A stretch of 64,000 bases of DNA from Sphingopyxis sp. (GCF_016793825.1 NZ_JAEULM010000033.1:1-64000); one strand, 5' to 3'. Counted from the first letter of the stretch, positions 1 through 9,140 are shown. Notes: generated by a model from the letters alone, not told the origin. Numbers and translations: made by a program.

Positions 1-130
1 GAACCACTGTCTCCACGATCAACATCCCGTTCTCGCCAACTGATCAAAACCAGTCGGCCGACTAAATCCCCGGGATGAAGGGGTCCTTTTTGCACGCCGA
101 TCACCCCACGAAGGGGGTGCCTATTGCACG

Positions 131-1792
131 CTGATCCTCAACATCGACGTCCGGAGCACCGTCAATTTCGACAATGATGCAGATTATGCGGGCTATTCGG
201 CGTCCGGCATGATCGGGACGCGACAGGACAAATGGTATGCACAGGCAAGCTACGCCCGCAGCTTTACAGATCATTGGGACCTGCCCGACGGTTTCACGCC
301 CATCGTCCCCGCGCTCGAGGACGGCGGCGAACGCGACTTTTCGCGGACGCGCGACTGGCGCGCCAACATCAAGCTCGGCTTCACCCCCAACAACACCGAC
401 GAATATACGATTAGTTACACCAAGCAGGCCGGCGCGAAAAACGCGCCGCTGCACGTCAGCGATCTTGTCACGACGCCGCGCTTCTGGAACTGGCCGCAGT
501 GGGACATCGACAGCATCTACTTCCTCTCGACCACCGCGCTCGGCGACCGCGCGACGCTCAAGACACGCGCCTATTACAACCAGTTCGATTCAATGCTGCG
601 TTCGTTCAACGACCGCACGCAGACCGCGCAAAGCCGGCCGTTCGCCTTCGACAGCCCCTATTTCGACAAGGCGTGGGGCGGCTCGACGCAGCTCGACGTT
701 CGGATCGGCGATGCCGACACGCTGCGTCTCGCCTTCCACTACCGGCACGACAAGCATGTCGAGGCGCAGACGAGCTTCTCGACCGCCGGCGTCGGCACGA
801 CCGAACCGCCGCAGACGCAGACCGAAAGCAGCTTCTCGATCGCGCTCGAGAATGAGGTCGCGCTCACCAGCGCACTCCGCTTCACGCTCGGCGGCAGCTT
901 CGACTGGCGCGACCTCAAGCGCGCCGAAGAATTCGGCTCGCCGCTCGGCACCTCGGGCACGCCATCGGTCATCTATCAATATCCGCGCCGCGATGCCAAG
1001 GCCTGGAACCTCCAGGGCAGGCTCGACTGGAACGCCGGCGGCGCGCTCGCGCTGCACGCCAGCCTCTCATCCCGCGCGCGTTTTCCGACGATTTTCGAAC
1101 GCTTCAGCCAGAGGTTCAATACCGCCATCCCGAACCCCGCGCTCAAGGCCGAGCGCGCCACCAATGCCGAGGTCGGCGGCCGCTGGACCAGCGGCGACCT
1201 GCGGCTCGACGGCGCACTCTTCTATAGCTGGATCGACGATGCGATCTTCGGCGTGCTGACGCCTGCCTACCCCTGTACCGCATCGACCACGCCGCCGGCG
1301 ACACCCACCCCGGGCTGTACGCTGCGGAACCTGACCCAGAGCCAGAATGTCGGGAGCGGCGAATATTATGGCGCCGAGGCGTCGCTGTCGGGAACGATTG
1401 CGCCGGGCCTCGACGTCGGCGCCAACTACACTTTCATCAAGCGTGACCTGACTTACGCGGCAAACCCCGGCTTCCGCCCGACGGGGGTCCCGACGCACAA
1501 GGGTCTGATCTATGCCGACTGGTCGCCGCTCGGCGGGCTGCACATCCAGCCGAGCGTCGAGATCGCCTCGAGCCGCTGGACGCTGTTCACCGCCACGCCA
1601 ACCACGCAGCCGGCGCGCTATTACCGGACCGGAGATTATATCACCGCCGCGCTGCGGGTCGACTATGCGATCACCGACACAATCGAACTCGGCGTTGGCG
1701 CGCGAAACCTGTTCGACGAGGACTATAGCCTCACGGACGGATTTCCCGAACCGGGCCGCTCGCTCTATGTAACGCTCCGCGCGCGTTATTGA
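131..1792 (+). pseudogene. TonB-dependent receptor, barrel only (5'-truncated)
   Basis: An outer-membrane TonB-dependent receptor of this class takes up a large ligand such as a siderophore or cobalamin; the ligand here cannot be told. The frame encodes only beta-barrel sequence (alternating aromatic/polar strands such as KWYAQASYARSF) and ends in a proper barrel C-terminus, GRSLYVTLRARY, finishing on an aromatic residue. The roughly 150-200 residue plug domain, TonB box and signal peptide are missing: the frame is closed by a TGA at 41-43, and receptor-like sequence starts near 131. The first ATG (209) is inside the barrel and has no ribosome-binding site. I read it as a remnant, although the upstream part lies partly outside the window. 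Confidence 0.7.
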
Positions 1793-1920
1793 TGCGCCGC
1801 GAAACGGAGCGGGCCGACGTAAGATAACCGTCGGTTGCTACGCCGGCCCCTCCAGTCGAATTAACGCGCCAGCAACGCAAGCGCCGCCTAGAAGGTCCCT
1901 TGTTTCAGGATCAACGAAAG

Positions 1921-2157
1921 CTAGTCAAAAATCTGGTTGAACAAGGAAAATCTGTCCCGTGCCTGAAGGGCGGCACCGAGCGCGCTGATTACCAAGATCG
2001 GGTTGATCATCGCGCCCCGCGGAGCGAACGGCCGCTTTTGAGGCAACGGCATTAGGGTGGGAGCGACCGCCTCAGGGTGCGAAGCGGATGATCTTTCCTC
2101 AGACGGCTCGGTCGATACCCCCCAACCTGTAGCCTGATCCGAACTTTCTGCGCTCAT
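1921..2157 (-). CDS. hypothetical 78-aa protein (doubtful)
   Basis: Open frame of 78 codons between the receptor remnant and tRNA-Met. The N-terminal half is rich in Ser, Glu and Pro; the C-terminal half has a short hydrophobic stretch (MINPILVISALGAAL). There is no clear Shine-Dalgarno before the ATG, and I recognise no family. A perfect inverted repeat (TGAAATA, 4-nt spacer, TATTTCA) lies just upstream at 2167-2184. The surroundings are AT-richer than the rest of the window. It may be a degraded remnant or not expressed. Confidence 0.25.
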   Translation of the reverse strand: MSAESSDQATGWGVSTEPSEERSSASHPEAVAPTLMPLPQKRPFAPRGAMINPILVISALGAALQARDRFSLFNQIFD

Positions 2158-2265
2158 GAGCGAACATGAAATAGCAATATTTCAATCACTTAATTTCACG
2201 ATCTTCGAATATGGCATCCAATCCACACCTAAGAAAATCGTTTATTTTCAATATCTTAGATAGGA

Positions 2266-2342
2266 TGGTAGCGGAGGAGGGACTCGAACCCCCGACACGC
2301 GGATTATGATTCCGCTGCTCTAACCTGCTGAGCTACTCCGCC
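2266..2342 (-). tRNA. tRNA-Met (elongator, anticodon CAT)
   Basis: Read on the minus strand: a 7-bp acceptor stem (GGCGGAG with CTCCGCT, one G-U pair), D arm GCTC/GAGC, anticodon stem GCGGA/TCCGC around the loop ATCATAA (anticodon CAT), T arm GGGGG/CCCTC, and encoded ACCA at 2266-2269. The sequence matches the elongator type rather than the initiator, which would have three G-C pairs flanking the anticodon loop and an unpaired 1-72. A lysidine-modified tRNA-Ile with the same anticodon is a less likely alternative. Confidence 0.92.
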
Positions 2343-2403
2343 CCGAAAGGCCGCCGCTTTGGGCGAGCAGCGCCTATAGGCAGGGTCTTTGGCCGGGTCA
2401 ATA

Positions 2404-2958
2404 TCATCTGCGAAGGCCGCGGAAATTGCGGGTGAAGGCAGGCTCCCAAGGGCCGCCGCGATAATGATAGGCGGCGAGTCCGGTGACCTCCAGCGACGCC
2501 GGACGAAAGCTTTTCGAGAGATCGGCCAGCAGTTCGCGCGCCGCCGCTGGCGTCACCTTGTTCTGGACGGTGACGTGAAGCCGCGGCACGCCCTGATCCT
2601 ACACTGTCAAAAGGCCGTGGAACCGGTCGGCAATGCGCGCGCGGATCGCCAGCAGGTCGGGGCTGTCGATACGAAAGGCGACCCCGCCACCCAACGAATA
2701 GATATCGCGGACCAATGCCGCAGGCCGCGGAGTATCCCGCGCGATGACCGCGATCAGCCGTTCGAGTTCATCCAGACAGGAAGGCGGAAGCTGATGAAAC
2801 AACGTGATATGCGCGGCCAGATGGTTGCGTTCGGGCGGAAAATGCGCGGTGCGCAGCGCATCGAAGAAGCGCTGGTCTGCCGCGCCCATCGTTCCAGTCA
2901 GAACAACAGGCGCGGCGCCAGCAACCCGGGTGGGAAGGGGGATGGCCCGGATCACCAT
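2404..2958 (-). pseudogene. 2'-5' RNA ligase / 2H phosphoesterase, interrupted by an in-frame amber codon
   Basis: 2H-phosphoesterases act on 2',3'-cyclic phosphate or 2'-5' linked RNA ends. Both HxTx motifs are present in one continuous frame: HITL at about residue 50 and HVTV at about 128. Between them codon 120 is TAG (complement 2599-2601). The frame and both flanks stay intact, so this is a single nonsense change (probably from CAG), not a frameshift. Total length is 184 codons, normal for the family. The chosen ATG precedes a typical start region; an upstream ATG at 3063 would add a tail that does not resemble the family. Without readthrough or amber suppression the second catalytic histidine is lost. 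Confidence 0.8.
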
Positions 2959-3119
2959 GCGCGAGAGGGGATGGCCGACGCGATTGCGGGAGGCATGCCG
3001 TCGTCCATGGGACGCCCTGTCTCGTTGGCTGGCGCCTTGGCCGACAGCGGCACTACGATCCAATCGATTAATTGGGTCACTATGATCGCCCTCGACGATG
3101 ACCTCGAAAAATCACGGAC

Positions 3120-3872
3120 TTAGAGCGTCGCCCAGAAGCCGTGCAGCGCCGCCGCGACGTCGGCCGGGCGCTCGGCGATCGCCCAATGCCCTGCCCCGTC
3201 GATTACCGTCAGCGGCGTTCCCGTGCGCCGGGCGAAGCGCTCGGCAACCGACAGTTCGACATAGGGATCGCCCGCGCCCCATATCAGCGCGCCATTCGCG
3301 GGCAGCCGGCCGATATCGCGCGCCCAGTCATGTTCGAAACTCAAACCCTTCGCCGATCGATACAGTTTCAGGATCGCCCGGCGCTTGTCCCGGTTCGCCC
3401 ATTGCACCGCCTCTTCGTCGGCGATATCGGCGGGCATCCCCTGCTCCGCCAGCCCCTTGGCAAGCGCGGCGGGCTTGCTGAGCGCCATGAAGATCTCGCC
3501 AAGGATCGGCGTGTTCCAGATGCGCGCGACCCGGTGACCGCGATAGTCGGGATCGATCACCGCATTCGATACGGCCCAACTGCGCAGCAAGTCGGGTCGC
3601 AGCATCGCAACGCGCTGTGCGATCAATGCCCCCCAGTCGTGACCGACGATGTCGATCGGTCCATGCTGCGCGAACAGCGCGGCGACCTGATCGATCGCCC
3701 AGTCGGCATAGGCCTCTTTCGTGGCCGGAAAACCGGCGGGAAGCGGGGCGGTAAAGCCCGGTAACGCCGGAACGACAACCGGCGTGTCGCCAAGGTCCAG
3801 CGCCGCGAGCAACGGACCCCAGATGGCGGGGCTGTCCGGAACGCCGTGGAGGAACAACTTGGCAGTGGTCAT
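3120..3872 (-). CDS. alpha/beta hydrolase with Asp nucleophile (epoxide hydrolase/haloalkane dehalogenase type)
   Basis: A 250-aa alpha/beta-fold hydrolase. The oxyanion HG motif is at residues 9-10 and the nucleophile elbow is GHDWG with Asp near 79, the form used by epoxide hydrolases and dehalogenases rather than the Ser of esterases. The catalytic His is in GAGHW near 229. No signal peptide, so cytoplasmic. Its ATG overlaps the stop of the kelch lipoprotein gene (TGATG), implying translational coupling. The substrate is not predictable. Fold and nucleophile type are seen in the sequence; the reaction class is inferred from family knowledge. Confidence 0.85.
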   Translation of the reverse strand: MTTAKLFLHGVPDSPAIWGPLLAALDLGDTPVVVPALPGFTAPLPAGFPATKEAYADWAIDQVAALFAQHGPIDIVGHDWGALIAQRVAMLRPDLLRSWAVSNAVIDPDYRGHRVARIWNTPILGEIFMALSKPAALAKGLAEQGMPADIADEEAVQWANRDKRRAILKLYRSAKGLSFEHDWARDIGRLPANGALIWGAGDPYVELSVAERFARRTGTPLTVIDGAGHWAIAERPADVAAALHGFWATL

Positions 3873-5014
3873 CAGCTTGCTCCTCGCGGCAGGTGGATGA
3901 TCCAGCTCCGGTCCGTCGGCTCGATCTTTCCTTCCCGATAGCCGCCAGCGAGCAACGCGGTCCGTTCGTCAGCGCGTACCAGGGTCATGTAATTCCATTG
4001 TCCGCCCAGATCATGATCCACCGGCACGGCGGTTCCGCTGGCGACATCGAAAATCTCGGGCGCCGTGTCGCCCGCCGCCACCAGCACGCGATTGCCGGGC
4101 AGAAGCAACAGACCGTCGGCCAGTTTGAAACGGGCGCTGGCGAGCGTTCCGGCGGACAGGAACCGGCCCTGCGCCACGTCGAAACGTTCCACCGAACGCA
4201 TCTTGCCGCCATAATCGCGTTCGTCCGAGCCGCCGACAATCAGCACGTCGCCATTGTCGAGGCGCACGGCACCATGTTTATAGCGCCCCTCCGCCATTCG
4301 CCCCGTGGGCTGGAAACGGCCGGTCGATGGATCGAATATCTCGGCGCTCGCCAGCGCAACGCGCGGCTCGGCATCCGGGCGCCCGCCGCCCGCAATCAGC
4401 ACGCGGCCATCGGCCAGCAGCGTTCCCGTGGCGCCGCTCCGGGCCACGCCGAGCGATCCGGTGGCGACCATTTTTCCGTTCGAAGGGTCGAAGATGTCGG
4501 CGTCGGCACGCACATCGCGGCCACCAAAGCCGCCCGCAATCAGGATGCGCCCATCCGACAGTCGCACCACCGTCGCGCCCGACCGCGGCCCGCCGAGCGC
4601 TGGCCCCGCCTGCGACTCCCCGGTCGCGGGGTCAAAGATTTCGGACGTTGCGGACACCCGTCCGTCGACCCAGCCGCCGAGCACAAGGATACGGCCATCG
4701 GGCAACAGCGCGGCGGCAGGTTGAATGCGCGCCGCGAGCAGCCGGCCCGTTCTGGCGAGCTTCATCGTGCGCGCATCGATGATATCGACCGTGGCGCTGG
4801 CAGGCCCCGCTTCGCAGCCGGCGCGGACGCACCCGCCGATGACGACAAGATAGCTGCCGGAAGTGACGAGTTGGTGCGTGGCGCGGGGCGCCGAAAGCCT
4901 GGGGCCCGCCTCGATCCGGACATCGGTTGCGGATTGTCCCGCGGCGCTGCCGCCATTGGCCATGCATGCGGTCATTGCGAAGGAAATCAACGCATATATC
5001 GACAGGTTCCGCAT
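3872..5014 (-). CDS. kelch-repeat lipoprotein
   Basis: About 380 aa. The N-terminus is a hydrophobic signal segment ending in a lipobox (MTAC), so a lipidated, envelope-anchored protein. The rest is at least five tandem kelch-type units, each with a DGRILxxGG core and an EIFDPxTG strand, forming a beta-propeller. Such propellers mostly bind proteins or sugars; galactose-oxidase-like enzymes share the fold, but I see no copper-ligand pattern. The ATG at 5014 has GGGAG at a good distance; a GTG three bases upstream is also in frame. It is the first gene of a two-gene unit with the hydrolase and follows mltG by about 35 nt, so co-transcription with mltG is possible. Confidence 0.75.
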   Translation of the reverse strand: MRNLSIYALISFAMTACMANGGSAAGQSATDVRIEAGPRLSAPRATHQLVTSGSYLVVIGGCVRAGCEAGPASATVDIIDARTMKLARTGRLLAARIQPAAALLPDGRILVLGGWVDGRVSATSEIFDPATGESQAGPALGGPRSGATVVRLSDGRILIAGGFGGRDVRADADIFDPSNGKMVATGSLGVARSGATGTLLADGRVLIAGGGRPDAEPRVALASAEIFDPSTGRFQPTGRMAEGRYKHGAVRLDNGDVLIVGGSDERDYGGKMRSVERFDVAQGRFLSAGTLASARFKLADGLLLLPGNRVLVAAGDTAPEIFDVASGTAVPVDHDLGGQWNYMTLVRADERTALLAGGYREGKIEPTDRSWIIHLPRGAS

Positions 5015-5050
5015 CACCGCTCTCCCACTCGTCGGACCGGTCGGCGCCGG

Positions 5051-5995
5051 CTATTCGATCTCGCCCCGTTCGCGGCGGAGCGCATACCATTTCTGCACAT
5101 TCGCATTATGCTCCGACAGCGTCCGGGCAAAGATGTGACCGCCATCGCCCTTGGCGACAAAGAACAGATAGTCGTTCGCTTCGGGGTCGAGCACGGCGGC
5201 GATCGACGCCTTGCCGGGGTTCGCGATCGGTCCCTTTGGCAGGCCGATCATGCTGTAGGTGTTATAGTCGTTCACGGCGAGAATTTCGGAACGCAGGATG
5301 CGGCGACCGAGCGGCTTGCCCCTGGTGATCGGATAGATGATCGTCGGATCGGCCTGAAGCCTCATGCCCACGGCCAGTCGATTGGTATAAACGCCGGCAA
5401 CGGTCCGGCGCTCGGCCGGCACGCCGGTTTCCTTCTCGACGATCGAGGCCAGCGCGATCGCTTCGTTGCGATCCTTGGCGGCGGTGCGCGGGCTGCGTTT
5501 GGCCCACAGAGCATCGAACGCCTTGGTCATCGCCGTCTGCATCCGCTTGACGACGGCGGCGCGCGTCTCTCCGGAGGTGAAGGCATAGCTGTCGGGCAGG
5601 ATGCTGCCCTCCGCCGGGACAGGAATATCCCCCTTCAGGCGCGGTTCGGCCATCAGCCGTTCCCAGACCATGATCGAGGGCATGCCCTCGGGGATCATGA
5701 CGATCCGCTGGATGGTCTTGCCCGACTGGAGAAGGCTGAGGACCGCACCGGCGCCCATCCCCTTGCGAACCTGATATTCGCCGGGCTTGATCGGATTGTC
5801 GCCGCCAAAGAAGCGCGCATGGTTGCGGAAACCCGACGCCGACGAGACTGCGCCCGCCTTTTCAAGAATCTCGCCTGCCTTCGCGATGCTGGTTCCCGGC
5901 GGAATGACGACGACGGTGTCGCGTGGCGCGCCGCCCGAGCACGCAGCGAGCGACAGCGCAAGGATCGCGATCGTCAGCCAGCGGAACGGGTGCAC
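5051..5995 (-). CDS. mltG: endolytic murein transglycosylase MltG
   Basis: MltG cleaves nascent glycan strands in the inner-membrane/periplasm and is thought to set glycan length. 314 aa: an N-terminal membrane segment (here ending LAACS, so possibly lipidated instead of a plain anchor), a LysM-like region, then the YceG catalytic domain with ASIVEKETG (catalytic Glu near 187), QADPTIIY and the Asn/Tyr motif NDYNTYSMIGLPKGPIANPG. The start is GTG with AGGGAG six bases upstream. It follows fabF on the same strand, the usual alphaproteobacterial order acpP-fabF-mltG, but here a large inverted repeat and a dispersed palindrome separate it from fabF. Confidence 0.96.
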   Translation of the reverse strand: MHPFRWLTIAILALSLAACSGGAPRDTVVVIPPGTSIAKAGEILEKAGAVSSASGFRNHARFFGGDNPIKPGEYQVRKGMGAGAVLSLLQSGKTIQRIVMIPEGMPSIMVWERLMAEPRLKGDIPVPAEGSILPDSYAFTSGETRAAVVKRMQTAMTKAFDALWAKRSPRTAAKDRNEAIALASIVEKETGVPAERRTVAGVYTNRLAVGMRLQADPTIIYPITRGKPLGRRILRSEILAVNDYNTYSMIGLPKGPIANPGKASIAAVLDPEANDYLFFVAKGDGGHIFARTLSEHNANVQKWYALRRERGEIE

Positions 5996-6008
5996 CAGAT
6001 TCTCCCTA

Positions 6009-6079
6009 TTCGGCGCTTAAGGCGACAAAGGATACGGACGTGCGCGCCGCAACTGTCTCCTTTGTCGCCTTAAGCCGAA
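6009..6079. repeat. 71-bp inverted repeat between fabF and mltG
   Basis: Left arm 6009-6032 and right arm 6058-6079 are near-perfect reverse complements (24 against 22 bases, differing only by a two-base GC deletion), with a 25-base loop. The arms contain CTTAAGGCGACAAAGGA. The 5' arm abuts the mltG leader. There is no T-run, so it does not look like a simple intrinsic terminator. It could form a stable RNA hairpin in the fabF-mltG transcript and lower mltG expression. Confidence 0.8.
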
Positions 6080-6140
6080 ATCCGGCGACAGGGTGATAGA
6101 GCATGGCCGGCGAGTGTAGGAAAGAGGGTTTTGACAGGCC

Positions 6141-6219
6141 GTGGGGAGATGGCGACCCGAACGGGTGATGCCCCTCCACCACATATGGCCCCTCCCCACC
6201 GCCCCGCGGCGAGGAGGAT
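6141..6219. repeat. dispersed palindromic element, family C copy 1
   Basis: Shares blocks with 37791-37916: GGGAGATGGCG, CCCCTCCACCA and CCCTCCCCACCGC, then a GC-rich tail ending in GGAGGA. It lies directly downstream of the fabF stop. This looks like a non-coding dispersed intergenic element. Confidence 0.6.
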
Positions 6220-6227
6220 ATGAAGGC

Positions 6228-7490
6228 TCAGTCTTCGACCGCCTTGACGATCAGGCTGGCGTTGGTGCCGCCGAAACCGAAGCTGTTGTTGAGCGCTGCG
6301 CGAACCTTGCGCTTTTTCGCAACGTGCGGAACCAGATCGGCGCCTTCGGTGCCTTCGTCGGGGTTGTCGAGGTTCAGCGTCGGCGGGACGACCTGGTCGC
6401 GGATCGCGAGGATGCAAAAGATCGTTTCGACCGCGCCCGCGCCGCCGAGCAGGTGGCCGATCGCCGACTTGGTCGAACTCATCGAGACATTGCCCATCGC
6501 ATCGCCGAACAGGCGCTTCACGGCGCCGAGTTCGATCGTGTCCGCCATGGTCGAGGTGCCGTGGGCGTTGATATAGTCGATGTCGGCGGGGGTCATGCCC
6601 GCCTTCTTGAGCGCCGCGCTCATCGAACGGAAAGCGCCGTCCATTTCGGGGTCCGGCGCGGTGACGTGATAGGCGTCGCCCGACAGTCCATAGCCGACGA
6701 CCTCGGCATAGATTTTCGCGCCGCGCGCCTTGGCATGCTCATATTCCTCGAGCACGACGACGCCAGCGCCCTCGCCCATCACGAAACCGTCGCGGTCCTT
6801 GTCATAGGGGCGACTCGCCTGTTCGGGACGGTCGTTGTAGGTCATGTTGAGCGCACGCGCCTGCGCGAAGCCGGCGATGCCGATCGGGCAGATCGTCGCC
6901 TCGGCGCCGCCCGCCAGCATGATGTCGGCATCGTCGTCGCGGATCATCCGCGCCGCATCGCCGATCGAATGCGCGCCGGTCGAACAGGCGGTGACGACGG
7001 CGTGATTCGGGCCCTTCAGGCCATATTTGATGCTGACCTGCCCCGAGATCAGGTTGATCAGGCGGCCGTGGACGAAATGCGGGCTGACGCGGCCCGGCCC
7101 CTTTTCGGCGAGCAGCAGGCTTTCGCTTTCAATGCCCGGCAGGCCGCCGATACCCGACCCGATCGAACAGCCGGCGCGGACCTTTTGCTCCTCGGTGAGT
7201 TCGGCGAGACCCGCATCCTCGAGCGCCTGTCCGGCAGCGTCGATGCCGAAGATGATGAAGGGATCGACCTGGCGCTGCACCTTGTGATCGACGCGCTTGC
7301 CGGGGTCGAAGCCATATTCATGGTCGGGGCCCTTGACCTCGCATGCGATCGTGCATTTCTGGTCCGAGGCGTCGAAATGGGTGATCGGACCAGCGCCCGA
7401 TTTGCCGGCGATCAGATTGGCCCATGTGGTTTCCACATCGGCGCCCAGCGGCGTCACCAAACCCAAACCCGTCACCACAACCCGGCGCAT
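6228..7490 (-). CDS. fabF: beta-ketoacyl-ACP synthase II
   Basis: FabF condenses malonyl-ACP with acyl-ACP in type II fatty-acid elongation, including the cis-vaccenate step. About 420 aa, full length. The catalytic Cys is in VVTACSTG (about 169), the two active-site histidines are in HGTST and GHLLGGAG, and the C-terminal NNSFGFGGTN loop is present. AAAGGA sits directly against the ATG at 7496 but is six bases from the ATG at 7490, so the latter is chosen. The gene is downstream of acpP on the same strand, but an intrinsic terminator lies between them, so fabF probably gets only part of its transcripts from acpP. Confidence 0.97.
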   Translation of the reverse strand: MRRVVVTGLGLVTPLGADVETTWANLIAGKSGAGPITHFDASDQKCTIACEVKGPDHEYGFDPGKRVDHKVQRQVDPFIIFGIDAAGQALEDAGLAELTEEQKVRAGCSIGSGIGGLPGIESESLLLAEKGPGRVSPHFVHGRLINLISGQVSIKYGLKGPNHAVVTACSTGAHSIGDAARMIRDDDADIMLAGGAEATICPIGIAGFAQARALNMTYNDRPEQASRPYDKDRDGFVMGEGAGVVVLEEYEHAKARGAKIYAEVVGYGLSGDAYHVTAPDPEMDGAFRSMSAALKKAGMTPADIDYINAHGTSTMADTIELGAVKRLFGDAMGNVSMSSTKSAIGHLLGGAGAVETIFCILAIRDQVVPPTLNLDNPDEGTEGADLVPHVAKKRKVRAALNNSFGFGGTNASLIVKAVED

Positions 7491-7554
7491 AGACATTCCT
7501 TTCGTCGGCCCTGCCCCCGCAGGAGTCCGTATTCACCATTATCGCGATCCCAAG

Positions 7555-7600
7555 AAAAAAGCTTCCCGGTCACAGTGCGCAAGGCCCTGGACCGGGAAGC
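7555..7600 (-). terminator. intrinsic terminator after acpP
   Basis: In minus-strand orientation an 11-bp perfect stem (GCTTCCCGGTC paired with GACCGGGAAGC) is followed directly by TTTTTT. It lies 53 bases past the acpP stop and before fabF, consistent with acpP being transcribed in excess of fabF. Confidence 0.85.
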
Positions 7601-7653
7601 CGGAAACGCGCGGGCGCGCGGCGCCCATATCCGGCTATGCCGGACAGGCTACC

Positions 7654-7890
7654 TTAGCCCTTGTTCGCTTCGATATAGTCGATCGCATCCTTGACGGTCG
7701 CGATCTTTTCAGCCGCGTCGTCAGGGATTTCGACACCGAATTCTTCTTCGAACGCCATCACCAGTTCGACGATGTCGAGGCTGTCCGCACCCAGATCGTC
7801 GATGAAGCTTGCCTCTTCGGTGACCTTGTCGGCTTCGACGCCGAGATGCTCGACGACGATCTTTTTAACCTTTTCAGCCGAATCGCTCAT
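7654..7890 (-). CDS. acpP: acyl carrier protein
   Basis: 78-aa acidic carrier protein that holds growing acyl chains on a phosphopantetheine arm. The attachment site is Ser37 in [15 protein letters not shown]. Length and the four-helix pattern are canonical. The start is the ATG at 7890, preceded by AAAGGAATT; an in-frame TTG two codons upstream is less likely. It is the first gene of the acpP-fabF-mltG set and is followed by a strong terminator. Confidence 0.98.
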   Translation of the reverse strand: MSDSAEKVKKIVVEHLGVEADKVTEEASFIDDLGADSLDIVELVMAFEEEFGVEIPDDAAEKIATVKDAIDYIEANKG

Positions 7891-7937
7891 GCACAATTCC
7901 TTTTTTTCTGACTATGGCGTGAATGTTGGGATTTGCC

Positions 7938-9140
7938 CTAGTGCGCAGCGGCAGGGCTGGCAAGAGGTCTGGCATCGGTCGGTCGGTGAACCGCCTTGTC
8001 GATCAGCGTTTCTTCGGCGCTGCTGTAGGCTGAACGCCCCCCTTTCTGGCCATCCGGTACCTGCGTGATGAAATAGGCAATGCCATCGCCCGCTTCAAGA
8101 TCGAACCACAACCCCGATCGCAGGCCATAGGCATCGCCCGAATGGCCGAGCCGGAGACGGCCGTCGCCGAACAGGTCGTCGTGGCACGCGGGATCGGCGA
8201 GCGCCGAGCCGCCGGTGCTGTGCATCGCCATCCCATATTCGCAGAAGAATCCGTCCGTCCCCTCCCCGCTTGTCGGATGCACCGCCGCCATCGCCGCCAG
8301 TCGGGTCAGGCTTTCGGGCTTCAGGAACGTCTCCCCGCCGCGAAGGAACAGGATACCGATCCGCGCGAGACCGTTGGCCGAAATGCGCAGGCCGCCCTGC
8401 GGGCTGAAGCCCGCGCCATGATGCGCGAGGCGGTATCGGGTCAGGTCGCAGCCGCCGTCCGATGCGGGCACGACCGGGCAGTCGGGGCGCCGGCCACCCA
8501 GATCGTCGCGCTGGACCGCGCCGTCGGCGCCGTACAGCACGACCGCCCGTGCCACCGCGGCGTCGCCGCACGTCGGCCAGTTGAAACAGGCGTCGAGGCC
8601 GAGCGGCTGGAAGACAAGGCGTTGCATCGCCCGATCGAAGCGTTCCCCGGTTGCGCCCTCGATCACCGCCGCGACGACCGGATAGTTCATATTGGCATAT
8701 GCGAAGGCGCCGCCGGGCGGGCGGGCGCCGTCCCACGCTGCCGGTTTGGCCAGTTCGGCCTCAAGGTCGGCGTCCAGCGGCAGCGCATAATCGACGTCGT
8801 CGGTCAGCCCGGCGCGGTGGCCGAGCAAATGTGCGAGCGTGATCGGGCGATCCGGAAAGGCCGGATGTCGCAGGCGCCAGCCGAGATAGTCGGACACGTC
8901 GCGGTCGAGGTCGAGCTTTCCCGCCTCGACGAGCCGCATCACGCCGAGCGCGACGATCATTTTGGAAGCCGACGCGACGCGCACCGGATCGTCGGGGGTC
9001 ACCGCGCGGCCGCTAGTCCGATCGGCCAGGCCCTCGACCACGCGCGCCTCGACCTGTCCCTGACGGTCGAAATGCACCGCCACGGCGGCAGGCGGCGGCG
9101 CAATCGACGCGGCGATCAGAAAGGCAAGGCCGGTTGGCAT
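7938..9140 (-). CDS. serine hydrolase, class C beta-lactamase/esterase family, exported
   Basis: 400 aa with a short hydrophobic N-terminus that may be a signal peptide. It has the penicillin-binding fold motifs: SxxK as SASK (residues 57-60), YxN as YAN (148-150) and HSG near 335 in the place of KTG. Members are beta-lactamases, esterases or D-amino-acid peptidases; sequence alone does not decide. HSG rather than KTG favours the esterase/peptidase side. It lies 31 bases downstream of the TPR membrane protein on the same strand, so the two may be co-transcribed. Confidence 0.85.
   Translation of the reverse strand: MPTGLAFLIAASIAPPPAAVAVHFDRQGQVEARVVEGLADRTSGRAVTPDDPVRVASASKMIVALGVMRLVEAGKLDLDRDVSDYLGWRLRHPAFPDRPITLAHLLGHRAGLTDDVDYALPLDADLEAELAKPAAWDGARPPGGAFAYANMNYPVVAAVIEGATGERFDRAMQRLVFQPLGLDACFNWPTCGDAAVARAVVLYGADGAVQRDDLGGRRPDCPVVPASDGGCDLTRYRLAHHGAGFSPQGGLRISANGLARIGILFLRGGETFLKPESLTRLAAMAAVHPTSGEGTDGFFCEYGMAMHSTGGSALADPACHDDLFGDGRLRLGHSGDAYGLRSGLWFDLEAGDGIAYFITQVPDGQKGGRSAYSSAEETLIDKAVHRPTDARPLASPAAAH

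Noticed and set aside
3893..6073. Long plus-strand open frame (about 726 codons)
   Set aside because: It is antisense to the kelch lipoprotein and mltG, which have clear motifs. High GC makes such shadows common.
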